The notes: generated from the sequence alone by a model not told the origin. Positions 51,163 to 58,374 are shown, numbered from the stretch's first letter. The stretch is 64,000 nt of DNA from a virus (IMGVR_UViG_3300008120_000004:101077-165076), one strand, 5' to 3'. Numbers and translations: made by a program.

Positions 51163-51212
51163 TGTTTTGGTTGATGATATGCCTGGTCATCTTGGTCTGG
51201 ATTCTACGATGA
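51159..51212 (+). CDS. Possible 17-residue membrane peptide
   Basis: An ORF of 17 codons (MMFWLMICLVILVWILR) links the flanking genes through ATGA overlaps at both ends. It could be a membrane micropeptide or simply a coupling ORF. Evidence is limited to this arrangement. Confidence 0.3.
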   Translation: MMFWLMICLVILVWILR

Positions 51213-51391
51213 AATATCTCTTCTATCGATTTCTCTATAGACCTCTCATGAAGTTGATGCACCGTTATAATTGGCATCATATGTCGCGTAACCCGTATAT
51301 AGAACCAGGTGTGACTCATCTATGGTGTCATTGGTGTGGTGTACGATCGAAGATAAGAAACCACGAGGATAGTCGTGTTAACTTAAACTAG
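51209..51391 (+). CDS. Small basic protein with Cys/His motif
   Basis: A 60-residue ORF (KYLFYRFLYRPLMKLMHRYNWHHM, then HLWCHWCGVRSKIRNHED). The WCHWC motif with nearby His may bind metal. ATG 51209 forms an ATGA overlap. Its end lies within a terminator hairpin. Confidence 0.5.
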   Translation: MKYLFYRFLYRPLMKLMHRYNWHHMSRNPYIEPGVTHLWCHWCGVRSKIRNHEDSRVNLN

Positions 51392-51409
51392 TCTTCGTGG
51401 GTATTTTTT
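51361..51409 (+). terminator. Probable terminator at end of 47.6-51.4 kb operon
   Basis: CCACGAGGA and TCTTCGTGG form a 9-bp stem (one G-T pair) around a 20-base loop, followed by G-T-A and six T. The loop is long, so strength is uncertain. Confidence 0.6.
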
Positions 51410-51532
51410 ATAATGTAAAACGCGCTACGAATGTTTTATAATGCAAAATATTTTACGATGCAAAACGCTGTTAATAATTTTATAATGTAAAACCTGTTAT
51501 TAGAATATAAACTATGGTTTTACGATGCAAAA
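51406..51532 (+). repeat. Five-copy 15-bp iteron-like array (TTTTAYRATGYAAAA)
   Basis: Copies lie at 51406-51420, 51434-51448, 51451-51465, 51478-51492 and 51518-51532. They read TTTTATAATGTAAAA or TTTTACGATGCAAAA, with one mixed copy, all in the same orientation; each is a near-palindrome. The array fills the gene-free stretch between two terminators. Such arrays serve as replication-initiator or repressor binding sites. Confidence 0.8.
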
Positions 51533-51543
51533 CACCCTGAGAG

Positions 51544-51569
51544 ACCCCACGGATTCTGTGGGGTTTTTT
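51544..51569 (+). terminator. Rho-independent terminator before 51.6 kb operon
   Basis: A 7-bp stem (ACCCCAC with GTGGGGT), extendable by G-T and G-C pairs over an ATT loop, is followed by TTTTTT. The stem resembles the one at 47486. Confidence 0.88.
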
Positions 51570-51583
51570 GTTACGAAAAAAGC

Positions 51584-51612
51584 TTGATTTTGGTCCCGTT
51601 TGCTTCCATAAT
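51584..51612 (+). promoter_or_regulatory. Early-type promoter with CCCGTTTG spacer
   Basis: TTGATT (51584-51589), 17-base spacer containing CCCGTTTG, CATAAT (51607-51612). It drives the operon at 51644 (aaggag site). Confidence 0.82.
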
Positions 51613-51643
51613 AGAGGTACGTTAAGAGATAAGGAGAAACGAG

Positions 51644-51898
51644 ATGAATGAAGCAGAAAAGCGTATGTACGGTATGTCGCAGGAAGACATTCAAGAGCAG
51701 TATATGGATAGCCTGACGGCAAAATTTTGCGGTCTTGAGATGGTGGTAGCCGGTTTGTTGTCCGATACCCAGGAGCTAATGGCCATGGGTGGTAATGAGA
51801 GGAACCCGTTGTTGGATCAAGCTAGGAAGAATCTGAACATCGCGAAGTTCGTGCTGTTCGAGATGATGGATGCTAGACGTGAGAAGGAGGCTGCATAA
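51644..51898 (+). CDS. Conserved hypothetical phage protein
   Basis: The 84-residue helical protein begins NEAEKRMYGMSQEDIQEQYMDSLTA and continues EMVVAGLLSDTQELMA, RKNLNIAKFVLFEMM. It resembles small proteins of many phage early regions, function unknown. G+C content is visibly higher than in the structural genes. Its stop overlaps the next start. Confidence 0.65.
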   Translation: MNEAEKRMYGMSQEDIQEQYMDSLTAKFCGLEMVVAGLLSDTQELMAMGGNERNPLLDQARKNLNIAKFVLFEMMDARREKEAA

Positions 51899-52176
51899 TG
51901 AGAATCGAAATCGGCTCAATAGTGACATGGAGTTCAGGCGCCGGCCAATTGCTCGGCGAGGTAGTCAACATGAAGCTGGATATGAATGCTGCTGATACCA
52001 TTGTTCCATGGATCGTGATCAGCAGACTCGATACCGGTACTAAGGTGACTCTATGTGGTACTGATCAATATATCAAGATGATGAAGCTGAAAGTCATCGA
52101 GATGGAATTCGAAGAAGAATATGAGCTGGTATCATCTGATGGTACTGTGATTGATTCTTATACGGTGAGGCTCTAA
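51898..52176 (+). CDS. Hypothetical protein
   Basis: A 92-residue beta-rich protein (IEIGSIVTWSSGAGQLLGEVVNMKL, WIVISRLDTGTKVTLCG), possibly a small SH3-like barrel. It overlaps neighbours by 1 base each. No family recognised. Confidence 0.6.
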   Translation: MRIEIGSIVTWSSGAGQLLGEVVNMKLDMNAADTIVPWIVISRLDTGTKVTLCGTDQYIKMMKLKVIEMEFEEEYELVSSDGTVIDSYTVRL

Positions 52177-52334
52177 TGAGCGGCCCGTTGATAGCTGAAT
52201 GTATTCGTGTAATCGCGTACAATGATGTATCACCATCGATTACCGTGTTCGAATCCTATGAGATCAAAGCGGCCTTGAATCTGATCAATACGTATGTGAA
52301 AGATAATATACCCTTTACTGTGGAGTACAAATGA
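52176..52334 (+). CDS. Small hypothetical protein
   Basis: A 52-residue ORF (GPLIAECIRVIAYNDVSPSITVFESYEIKAALNLINTYV). Starts on the last base of the previous stop and overlaps the next gene by 4 bases. Confidence 0.55.
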   Translation: MSGPLIAECIRVIAYNDVSPSITVFESYEIKAALNLINTYVKDNIPFTVEYK

Positions 52335-52603
52335 AATCGAAAAAAGCCCTATTTGAAGTGTTGGATATGTATTTTGCTACTAATCGCTTCACTACTGATA
52401 AATTGAACGCCAAAGGCATCTCCAACGAGACCTATGGTAGGAAGTCCTGCATCTACATCAATTGTGGATTCACCGATTCGCGTAGGGAATTAGAAAACTT
52501 CCTAACCGCACATGGCTTTAAGGTGAACCGCGATTACGATCGAGGCGGTGTACGGACCGAAGTCACCGTATCGTACTTCAGAGGTGAGCGCTGGTATGTC
52601 TAA
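52331..52603 (+). CDS. Hypothetical protein
   Basis: A 90-residue basic alpha/beta protein (KKALFEVLDMYFATNRFTTDKLNAKGI, KSCIYINCGFTDSRRELENFL, EVTVSYFRGERWYV). Coupled by overlaps on both sides. No family recognised. Confidence 0.6.
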   Translation: MKSKKALFEVLDMYFATNRFTTDKLNAKGISNETYGRKSCIYINCGFTDSRRELENFLTAHGFKVNRDYDRGGVRTEVTVSYFRGERWYV

Positions 52604-52748
52604 TATGTACGGATGCTACTTCTATAACTTCGATATCACTCACTGGTTCGATACCCTTGAACAGGCTAAAGAATATGGTGAGAAAGCCGGATTCCAGTAT
52701 AGTGTTATCAAAAAGATAACGGAAAACACCACAGAAACCGTGGTGTAA
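52596..52748 (+). CDS. Small hypothetical protein
   Basis: A 50-residue ORF (MYGCYFYNFDITHWFDTLEQAKEYGEKAGFQYSVIKK) resembling a one-hairpin/one-helix domain. ATG 52596 has gaggtgag upstream. Its last codons lie in an ACACCAC/GTGGTGT hairpin without a T-run. Confidence 0.55.
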   Translation: MSNMYGCYFYNFDITHWFDTLEQAKEYGEKAGFQYSVIKKITENTTETVV

Positions 52749-52755
52749 ATAACAG

Positions 52756-52784
52756 TTGATTTTGGTCCCGTTTGCCTCCATAAT
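52756..52784 (+). promoter_or_regulatory. Early-type promoter with CCCGTTTG spacer
   Basis: TTGATT (52756-52761), 17-base spacer containing CCCGTTTG, CATAAT (52779-52784). From -35 through -10 it differs from the 51584 promoter at only one position. Confidence 0.82.
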
Positions 52785-52817
52785 CACCATATAGACATTG
52801 ATTAGGAGGTTAATAAA

Positions 52818-52997
52818 ATGTTAATAAACAAATATTACGAATCTATTAAGATCTACCTGTCGATGCCCAAAGATATGGGTTTCGAGTATATGGAAGTGAT
52901 CCTCGACGAGATGGTAGATGAGGGTCGGACGTTTGGTGAGGCTTACGCGTTGTTTGGTGAGATGGTCGATTTTGTGATTGATATGGAGCGTGTATGA
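52818..52997 (+). CDS. Small acidic hypothetical protein
   Basis: A 59-residue acidic helical ORF (NKYYESIKIYLSMPKDMGFEYMEVILDEMVDEGRTFGEAY), with a perfect taggagg site. First gene after the 52756 promoter. Confidence 0.6.
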   Translation: MLINKYYESIKIYLSMPKDMGFEYMEVILDEMVDEGRTFGEAYALFGEMVDFVIDMERV

Positions 52998-53170
52998 TGA
53001 CTCTAGATGAAATTAACATGGAGCTGAAGGCTCTGGCGGCGTATAACCTGGAGATGGAAACCAAAGCCATCTACGATGAGATGGTCAACGAGATGTGTGC
53101 TGAATTCGAGATGTTGGAATATGCAGCACGCTCGTATGATGCAGATTGTTTAAGTTACGGGATGAAGTAA
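52994..53170 (+). CDS. Small acidic hypothetical protein
   Basis: A 58-residue acidic helical ORF (TLDEINMELKALAAYNLEMETKAIYDEMVNEM). ATGA overlap with the previous gene. Similar in size, charge and an IYDEMV/ILDEMV motif to its neighbour, so the two may be related. Confidence 0.55.
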   Translation: MMTLDEINMELKALAAYNLEMETKAIYDEMVNEMCAEFEMLEYAARSYDADCLSYGMK

Positions 53171-53173
53171 CAG

Positions 53174-53202
53174 TTGACTCAAAACCCGTTTGTGACGATA
53201 AT
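53174..53202 (+). promoter_or_regulatory. Early-type promoter with CCCGTTTG spacer
   Basis: TTGACT (53174-53179), 17-base spacer containing CCCGTTTG, GATAAT (53197-53202), upstream of the gene at 53244. Confidence 0.8.
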
Positions 53203-53243
53203 CATAGTGTAGTAAATTTTTCAACTTTTTGAGGAGTATCTAA

Positions 53244-53618
53244 ATGACTAAAGTAACTAATCTTTCCAAAGCCACCGAGATGGTAAAAGTAGCCGTTGAG
53301 GCTCGCACCCCTAAAGCCGATATTATAGCTCAATTGGTGGCCGAACTCAATATCTCGAAGGCTAACGCGTTCGTGTACTTCACCAAAGCCTCGAAAGCTT
53401 TAGGGTTCACGATCACTAAAGATAAGGGTGCGACGAAAGTAGCCGCACCTGCTGAAGGTGTCACCGTAGTCAAGGATGGCAAGCGTGTGACTAAAGCAAA
53501 AGTCAAGGAGCTGGCTGATGAACAGAAGGTAGCCGCCTTCTTCGAGAATGCTCAAAAGCGTATAGCAGAGAAGGCTAAAGCTCAACCAGCATCGGTCTTC
53601 GCAGCATTGGGCGTATAA
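53244..53618 (+). CDS. Basic Ala/Lys-rich protein, possible DNA-binding
   Basis: The 124-residue protein has an N-terminal helical domain with a helix-turn-helix-like segment (AQLVAELNISKANAFVYFTKASKAL) and a Lys/Ala-rich remainder. It is expressed from its own promoter, has aggag, and lies in the G+C-richer block. A nucleoid- or DNA-binding role is suggested by composition; similar phage proteins are uncharacterised. Confidence 0.6.
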   Translation: MTKVTNLSKATEMVKVAVEARTPKADIIAQLVAELNISKANAFVYFTKASKALGFTITKDKGATKVAAPAEGVTVVKDGKRVTKAKVKELADEQKVAAFFENAQKRIAEKAKAQPASVFAALGV

Positions 53619-53642
53619 TTATCGCGTGTGAGGCTGGAGGCA

Positions 53643-53837
53643 ATGTCAATAAGTCCTCCACCTAATCCAGAGACTAATATGAGCGAATTGCATATTGAAA
53701 TTATGGAGCTTCTAGAGAATAGCAAGCTCACCTATCAGCAGATAGCCGATAAACTACAAATACCTCTAGTATGGGTGGAGGCTGTAGAAGAGAACATTCT
53801 GAAGAACTATAATTTAGATAAGGCTGAAAGAATATGA
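53643..53837 (+). CDS. Small HTH-like protein
   Basis: The frame encodes LHIEIMELLENSKLTYQQIADKLQIPLVWVEAVEENIL, a helix-turn-helix-like pattern. The start is uncertain: ATG 53643 (gagg 9 bases upstream) is chosen; GTG 53628 and ATG 53679 are alternatives. It could be a small regulator. Confidence 0.5.
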   Translation: MSISPPPNPETNMSELHIEIMELLENSKLTYQQIADKLQIPLVWVEAVEENILKNYNLDKAERI

Positions 53838-53932
53838 AATCATTCCTAATTGAGCTGTTAGCTTTTATAGCCTCTATAGTAGCTATCGGCGGACCGTTTT
53901 TCTACTACATGTTATTTGTGATGAAGCCGTAA
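53834..53932 (+). CDS. Small membrane protein
   Basis: A 32-residue single-helix membrane peptide (SFLIELLAFIASIVAIGGPFFYYMLFVM), ATGA overlap with the previous gene. Confidence 0.45.
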   Translation: MKSFLIELLAFIASIVAIGGPFFYYMLFVMKP

Positions 53933-54016
53933 ATTAGAGATATGTAGTACAACTTTTCAAAAAAAGTATTGTTACTCTATACAACCAGGTTACAGGCATT
54001 AACGGTCCTTTAAACA

Positions 54017-54096
54017 CAAAATTTTCCCGCGCGCTATAGTTCACTTCTATAGATCCCGCTATAATACTAATATCTCAAAATTTTTCCGCTCGCGCT
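54017..54096 (+). repeat. Direct repeats around a promoter -10 element
   Basis: CAAAATTTTCCCGCGCGCT (54017-54035) recurs with small changes at 54076-54096. Between them are two CTATAG hexamers (54034-54039, 54046-54051) and CCCGCTATAAT with a -10 at 54060-54065. The -35 is weak, so an activator or repressor may act here. The region 53933-54102 otherwise holds no gene. Confidence 0.55.
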
Positions 54097-54102
54097 CACA
54101 CC

Positions 54103-54318
54103 ATGAATGAACGAATTCGACTACTTGCTGAACAGGCTGGATACAAACATCCAGATGCCGTAGGTATGTGTGAAGATTATTCTTATTTTAACCATGAAAA
54201 GTTCGCCGAGTTGATTGTTCGGGAATGTGCCGATCAATTTAGACTGGTATATACAGATGAACAATATCAACGTAGGATTGACAAAACTATTCTTAAACAT
54301 TTTGGACTTTACGAATGA
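54103..54318 (+). CDS. MNExIxELAxxAG-family protein, copy 3
   Basis: The 71-residue paralogue begins NERIRLLAEQAGYKHPDA, contains HEKFAELIVRECADQF and ends KTILKHFGLYE. It directly follows the repeat/promoter region and overlaps copy 4 by 4 bases. Confidence 0.65.
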   Translation: MNERIRLLAEQAGYKHPDAVGMCEDYSYFNHEKFAELIVRECADQFRLVYTDEQYQRRIDKTILKHFGLYE

Positions 54319-54572
54319 ACGATCCATTCAAAGAGATAGCTGATAGAGCACATTTCAATATATACCATAGTGACTTATGGAGTGGGACCGGTAGACGTTT
54401 TGCTGAGATGATTGCTAAGGAATGTGCTGCCTGTTGTGGATCACAGGCCGATAAACGTAACATATTAAAGCGATTTGGAATGCCAGTAGAGTCTAACGTT
54501 CAGTATCCAGGACCTGATCCTCATGGTTCTATTACTTCACAGTATACCAGGGAGTACAATATCCCTAAATGA
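54315..54572 (+). CDS. MNExIxELAxxAG-family protein, copy 4
   Basis: The 85-residue paralogue (NDPFKEIADRAHFNIYHSD, RRFAEMIAKECAAC, NILKRFGMP) has an extra 30-residue Pro/Ser/Tyr-rich tail. It overlaps the radical SAM gene by 4 bases. Confidence 0.63.
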   Translation: MNDPFKEIADRAHFNIYHSDLWSGTGRRFAEMIAKECAACCGSQADKRNILKRFGMPVESNVQYPGPDPHGSITSQYTREYNIPK

Positions 54573-56029
54573 AGGCTATTATTTTTAGTATGGAAGCACC
54601 CATTCCATACCGTAGTTTAGGTGCACATAGAATATCCAGTTTCCTTCGCCAGCATGGTTGGGATATGGAGGTGGTGAACTATGCTAGTTACTTTACCACC
54701 GAAGAGCTAATTCAATTATTTAAATCCAGGTATACTCAGGATTTGAAGTTTATTGGTGTCAGCTGTAACTTTGGTGTGTATGATCAAACGTTTGATGCGT
54801 TTGTCTTTTGGGTCAAGCAATATTATCCTTATGTAAAGATATTGATCGGGGGGCAGTATTTGCCCGAGCATATGACCGAGGCCGCCGATTACTTTATAAC
54901 GGGCTTTGGTGAGAATGCTATGTTAGCCCTCACCAGGTATCTCTTTAGTAACGGGGAATCGGTTAAGTTTAAAATCGGTCGAGGTAAGAAAGTCATCGAC
55001 GGTACTGGATTCTATCCTAGTGCGCCGATGAAGGCGTTGTATGTGGAATATGAGAAACGAGACTTTTTGGACCCAGACGAATGGGTGGGGATTGAGTTTG
55101 GAAGAGGCTGTAAATTCGAATGCCCATACTGTAACTTTCCCATCCTGGGTATTAAAGGTGACTTTACCAGAGATACCGATGACTATCTAAAACAAGTTAG
55201 ACATGCCTACGATAACTACGGTATTAGTAAATATCTGGTGGCCGATGAAACGTTTAATGATACGACCGAAAAGATTATTAAGTTTGCCGATGCTACCGAA
55301 CAACTAAACTTCCAACCCTATTATTCCGGATTTGCAAGAGCCGATCTTCTGGTGATTAGAAAAGAAGATCGTGAACATATGGCACGGATGGGGTTCTTGG
55401 GACACTTCTATGGTGTCGAAAGTATGAACCAGGAAACATCTAAAGTGATCGGTAAAGGAATTAAAACCGAACGTCTACAAGATGGCTTACTGGAGGTGGA
55501 TAAGTACTTTAGAGATCTAAATCTACCCTATAGAGGCACCCTGGCCCTGGTCGTAGGCCTACCAAAAGAAACCGTGGAGTCTCAGAAGGCTACCTTTAAA
55601 TGGGTAACAGAAAATTGGCTACCTAATCATCATACTCTGTGCTGGGGTCTGGATATACCATCACCAGAAAGTATCGCTCTTAAACCTAGTAAGATAAGTT
55701 TGGATCTACCTAAATACGGATATAAGATTAATCCGGCCATACGGGAAGAAAAACCATACCTGGACTTCCATCTATTCTATAACGATAGCGTACCCTGGGA
55801 AAGCGAACACTTTAATCATACTACGGCAAAATTAATGGCTGAGGAATTCATGAACAGTATAGACGATCGTAACATGATAGGTAACTTCGATCTACCTAAC
55901 TATAGACTACACCCAAGAGATTCTATTGGTAAACGCTTTATTAAAAAGAATGAAGGAATGTCTTCCTTTATAAATTATAACCTCGCCTTTGTGGATAGAT
56001 ACAAGAGCCGTAAATTAAACTACCAATGA
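54569..56029 (+). CDS. B12-binding-domain-type radical SAM enzyme
   Basis: The 486-residue protein has an N-terminal alpha/beta domain (RSLGAHRISSFLRQHGWDMEVVNYA, KFIGVSCNFGVYDQ, VKILIGGQYLPE) like cobalamin-binding domains, though the classical DxHxxG motif is not visible. The radical SAM core has GRGCKFECPYCNFPILG (CX3CX2C), then LVADETFNDT, YSGFARADLL and GVESMNQETSKVIGKG. The reaction is unknown. G+C content appears higher than in the structural genes. Confidence 0.82.
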   Translation: MKAIIFSMEAPIPYRSLGAHRISSFLRQHGWDMEVVNYASYFTTEELIQLFKSRYTQDLKFIGVSCNFGVYDQTFDAFVFWVKQYYPYVKILIGGQYLPEHMTEAADYFITGFGENAMLALTRYLFSNGESVKFKIGRGKKVIDGTGFYPSAPMKALYVEYEKRDFLDPDEWVGIEFGRGCKFECPYCNFPILGIKGDFTRDTDDYLKQVRHAYDNYGISKYLVADETFNDTTEKIIKFADATEQLNFQPYYSGFARADLLVIRKEDREHMARMGFLGHFYGVESMNQETSKVIGKGIKTERLQDGLLEVDKYFRDLNLPYRGTLALVVGLPKETVESQKATFKWVTENWLPNHHTLCWGLDIPSPESIALKPSKISLDLPKYGYKINPAIREEKPYLDFHLFYNDSVPWESEHFNHTTAKLMAEEFMNSIDDRNMIGNFDLPNYRLHPRDSIGKRFIKKNEGMSSFINYNLAFVDRYKSRKLNYQ

Positions 56030-56166
56030 GACAACTGGCCATCTTCCTTTACTTTCTTTCCTTTCTAACGCTGGCGTTACATAATGGAGATTGGGTAGGG
56101 GTTCTGGTATTACTGTCTCTGTTTCTTCCTTTCTTTTCTTACGCCGAAGAATATGATCATCCCTAG
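56026..56166 (+). CDS. Small membrane protein
   Basis: A 46-residue ORF with two hydrophobic stretches (LAIFLYFLSFLTLALH and VGVLVLLSLFLPFFSYA). ATGA overlap with the radical SAM gene. No family recognised. Confidence 0.5.
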   Translation: MRQLAIFLYFLSFLTLALHNGDWVGVLVLLSLFLPFFSYAEEYDHP

Positions 56167-56437
56167 AGTATCGTCTACGTTACTTAAAGCCGTATCTATG
56201 GACCAGCTACGTAGTTACTGGGTCAAGGAACGTATCGATGAAATGAATCGTGAAAAGCTGGCTGAAGAGCAGTTAAAGTTGATTGGCAACCAAGAAGCTA
56301 TTAGAATAATGAGAAATGTTAATTACCAGAAAGATACAGAAGAGTTACGACAGTACGCCTACTACGAAGGTGTAAAAGAGCAACAACTTCTGGCTCGGTC
56401 TACGGTAAGAGGTATCTTTATTGATCGTTATGTGTGA
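56153..56437 (+). CDS. Hypothetical helical protein
   Basis: A 94-residue charged helical protein (DQLRSYWVKERIDEMNREKLAEEQLKLIGNQEAI). It overlaps the previous ORF by 14 bases. No family recognised. Confidence 0.55.
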   Translation: MIIPRVSSTLLKAVSMDQLRSYWVKERIDEMNREKLAEEQLKLIGNQEAIRIMRNVNYQKDTEELRQYAYYEGVKEQQLLARSTVRGIFIDRYV

Positions 56438-56443
56438 GGTGTT

Positions 56444-56776
56444 ATGCTAGTCTATACGAAAAATACTTTTAAGAAACCTAAAGGTTACTCTTCTGCAGCA
56501 AGTAAGAAGGCTTTGTTTGAATATGAGCAATGGCTGGCAAAACATAAAACTAATGTTAAGGTAGAGAAGAAAGAATATGTTCCCCCGAAATCTATTACTC
56601 GTCCTACTGTTTTTGTTCCTTCTTTGGATTCTGGTATAGGCAATGCAACGAAACCTATCGAAGGTAAACGCTATACCGGAACTAGTATGATCGGTATTGC
56701 AACGATGCATAAGAGTAATCTGGTACCAGTCTTTCAAGAAGAAAATTGTAAAGAGCTGGCTAAGATGCGCCGATGA
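56444..56776 (+). CDS. Hypothetical basic protein
   Basis: A 110-residue basic protein (TKNTFKKPKGYSSAASKKALFEYEQWLAKH, YVPPKSITRPTVFVPSLDSGIGNATKPIEGKRYTGTSMIGIATMHKSNLVPVF). The latter segment is similar to short proteins found in other phages. Function unknown. Confidence 0.62.
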   Translation: MLVYTKNTFKKPKGYSSAASKKALFEYEQWLAKHKTNVKVEKKEYVPPKSITRPTVFVPSLDSGIGNATKPIEGKRYTGTSMIGIATMHKSNLVPVFQEENCKELAKMRR

Positions 56777-56940
56777 AGTATATAATAGCTATACTGTTTG
56801 TAAGCGATACCATTCAGGTAAATTTACAACCTGATCTGTCGTTTAAGACTTATAATGAGTGTTTAATGTTTCAACGCTATATGAATATGAGTACACCAGT
56901 GAACTCTAATACGGTGTTCTGGTGCGTGAAGAAAAAGTGA
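56773..56940 (+). CDS. Small hypothetical protein
   Basis: A 55-residue ORF (KYIIAILFVSDTIQVNLQPDLSFKTYNECLMFQRYM) with two Cys (C30, C51), resembling the 63204 ORF in its YxxC..aR pattern. ATGA overlap with the previous gene. Confidence 0.5.
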   Translation: MKYIIAILFVSDTIQVNLQPDLSFKTYNECLMFQRYMNMSTPVNSNTVFWCVKKK

Positions 56941-56946
56941 GATATT

Positions 56947-57069
56947 ATGAACATTGGTTCTATTGTTATGACAGTCTTGTTTCTCTGGTTTATCTTTAAG
57001 GGTGAACCAGATATCTTCGATAACGTTCAACGTGCTGCATTTAAAGCTACTGCATCAGTTGCAAAGTAA
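56947..57069 (+). CDS. Small membrane protein
   Basis: A 40-residue ORF with one N-terminal helix (SIVMTVLFLWFIFKG) and a basic amphipathic tail. No strong ribosome site beyond gagat. Confidence 0.45.
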   Translation: MNIGSIVMTVLFLWFIFKGEPDIFDNVQRAAFKATASVAK

Positions 57070-57075
57070 TAAATA
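57068..57075 (+). promoter_or_regulatory. T4-type late promoter-like octamer (AATAAATA)
   Basis: The octamer differs from TATAAATA at the first base and lies 25 bases before the D,D-peptidase gene, which could make that gene late-expressed. Confidence 0.45.
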
Positions 57076-57100
57076 ATAATTTACACACACAATTTAAAAA

Positions 57101-57901
57101 ATGAAAAACTTCTTTTTGGCACTGATGGTGCTTTTTTCTTTTTCTGTTCAAGCCAAATCTAAACACCCTCCCACGCCCAGCTACGATACACTCTACGTGG
57201 CTAATGAATCGAAAAAAGAAACTCTGGTAGACATTAACTCCGATCTAGTCAGACCTATTGCCTCTATTACTAAGCTTATGTCTGCTATCGTCGTATTGGA
57301 TAAATGCCAACCTCTGAACGAAAAGCTAGCATTTAAAGGTTCACGCTCATTACCCAGAGGTAAGTATACACGTGAAGAGTTACTATCGGCTATGTTAGTA
57401 AAATCAGATAACGTGGCTGCAGAAACTTTGGCTAAAAACTACCCCGGGGGTAATCAAGAATTCTACCTACAGATGAATAGAACGGCCGAAAAGTTAGGTA
57501 TGAAAGAATCTACCTTTGTAGATGCATCCGGTCTTGGTGGTGGTAATCGTTCTACAGCTAAAGAGCTAACCATACTACTTAAAGAAGCTTATCGTTACGA
57601 TACTATTAAACATATGGCTAGTTCCCCTGTAACACATCTTACAGCAGAGGTACAGCAGAAAAAGAAAAAGAAACTGATTGAAAAAGTTCGTGAAGTAAAA
57701 CTGTCTAATACTAGTCACGAGTTGCTAAAAGAATTTAATGAGATTATAATATCTAAAACTGGCACAACCAGTCAAGCAGGTAAATGCCTAGTCTTACTTG
57801 TACGTAAAAATGATGAGTTTTACTCTATAGTAATCCTAGGGGATCAGAGACGTAAACATGTCACTGATACTGCAAAACGTTTATTAACACAAAGTATCTA
57901 A
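57101..57901 (+). CDS. Serine D,D-peptidase (peptidase S11, PBP7/DacA-like)
   Basis: The 266-residue protein has a Sec signal peptide and the full penicillin-binding active site: SITK (55-58), SDN (102-104) and KTG (219-221). S11 enzymes cut D-Ala-D-Ala or cross-links in peptidoglycan in the periplasm. It might act as an exported lysis enzyme or modify the wall early; the late-type octamer upstream favours lysis. It is near the usual minimum length, lacking the C-terminal anchor. Confidence 0.88.
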   Translation: MKNFFLALMVLFSFSVQAKSKHPPTPSYDTLYVANESKKETLVDINSDLVRPIASITKLMSAIVVLDKCQPLNEKLAFKGSRSLPRGKYTREELLSAMLVKSDNVAAETLAKNYPGGNQEFYLQMNRTAEKLGMKESTFVDASGLGGGNRSTAKELTILLKEAYRYDTIKHMASSPVTHLTAEVQQKKKKKLIEKVREVKLSNTSHELLKEFNEIIISKTGTTSQAGKCLVLLVRKNDEFYSIVILGDQRRKHVTDTAKRLLTQSI

Positions 57902-57902
57902 A

Positions 57903-58127
57903 ATGAATGAAAATGTTTTATCAAGTATTATTTACGCCGCACAGTTTTCAGTAGCTGCAACAATTATTTGTATCGGTGTTATGGTTCTCGCTGTAACAGC
58001 TATTGCACTTAATCAAATGTTTCATAGGTACTGGATACCTGTTAATCTGTTTAAATGGATCAATGAGTCCTTAAGACAGGACGATCCTTCTAAAAAGAAG
58101 GGAACACAAGATAATGGAAAAACTTAA
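57903..58127 (+). CDS. Small membrane protein
   Basis: A 74-residue protein with one strong membrane helix (VAATIICIGVMVLAVTAIAL) and a charged tail. It follows the D,D-peptidase by 1 base, so it may act with it (for example in export or lysis). Confidence 0.6.
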   Translation: MNENVLSSIIYAAQFSVAATIICIGVMVLAVTAIALNQMFHRYWIPVNLFKWINESLRQDDPSKKKGTQDNGKT

Positions 58128-58353
58128 CATCAAAGAGTATCTCGACTCTGTAAAGAATATGGAGTTCTTTACGGTTAAGAAACAATTGTTGGAGCCGTTA
58201 CCTTTTAACGGCCCGATCCCTTTCGACATTAAAATCAACAAAGCCGGTGTTGCAGCTTTTAAAGTACTGGCTACCTCTAAAGATGATGCGTTACGTAAAG
58301 TAGATGATTGGATCAGCGGATTGTATAACGATCCTAGTGAAGACTACTTATAA
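58114..58353 (+). CDS. Hypothetical protein
   Basis: A 79-residue alpha/beta protein (IKEYLDSVKNMEFFTVKKQLLEPLPFNGPIPFDIKI, AAFKVLATSKDDALRKVDDWI). Overlaps the previous gene by 14 bases. No family recognised. Confidence 0.6.
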   Translation: MEKLNIKEYLDSVKNMEFFTVKKQLLEPLPFNGPIPFDIKINKAGVAAFKVLATSKDDALRKVDDWISGLYNDPSEDYL

Positions 58354-58374
58354 AAGTATTAACAAACGTAACAG

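Noticed and set aside
51406-51532. CRISPR array
   Set aside because: Units are only 15 bp with irregular 2-25 base gaps and no cas genes; an iteron array fits better.
52711-52746. ACACCAC/GTGGTGT hairpin as a terminator
   Set aside because: Good stem but no T-run; it ends in coding sequence just before a promoter.
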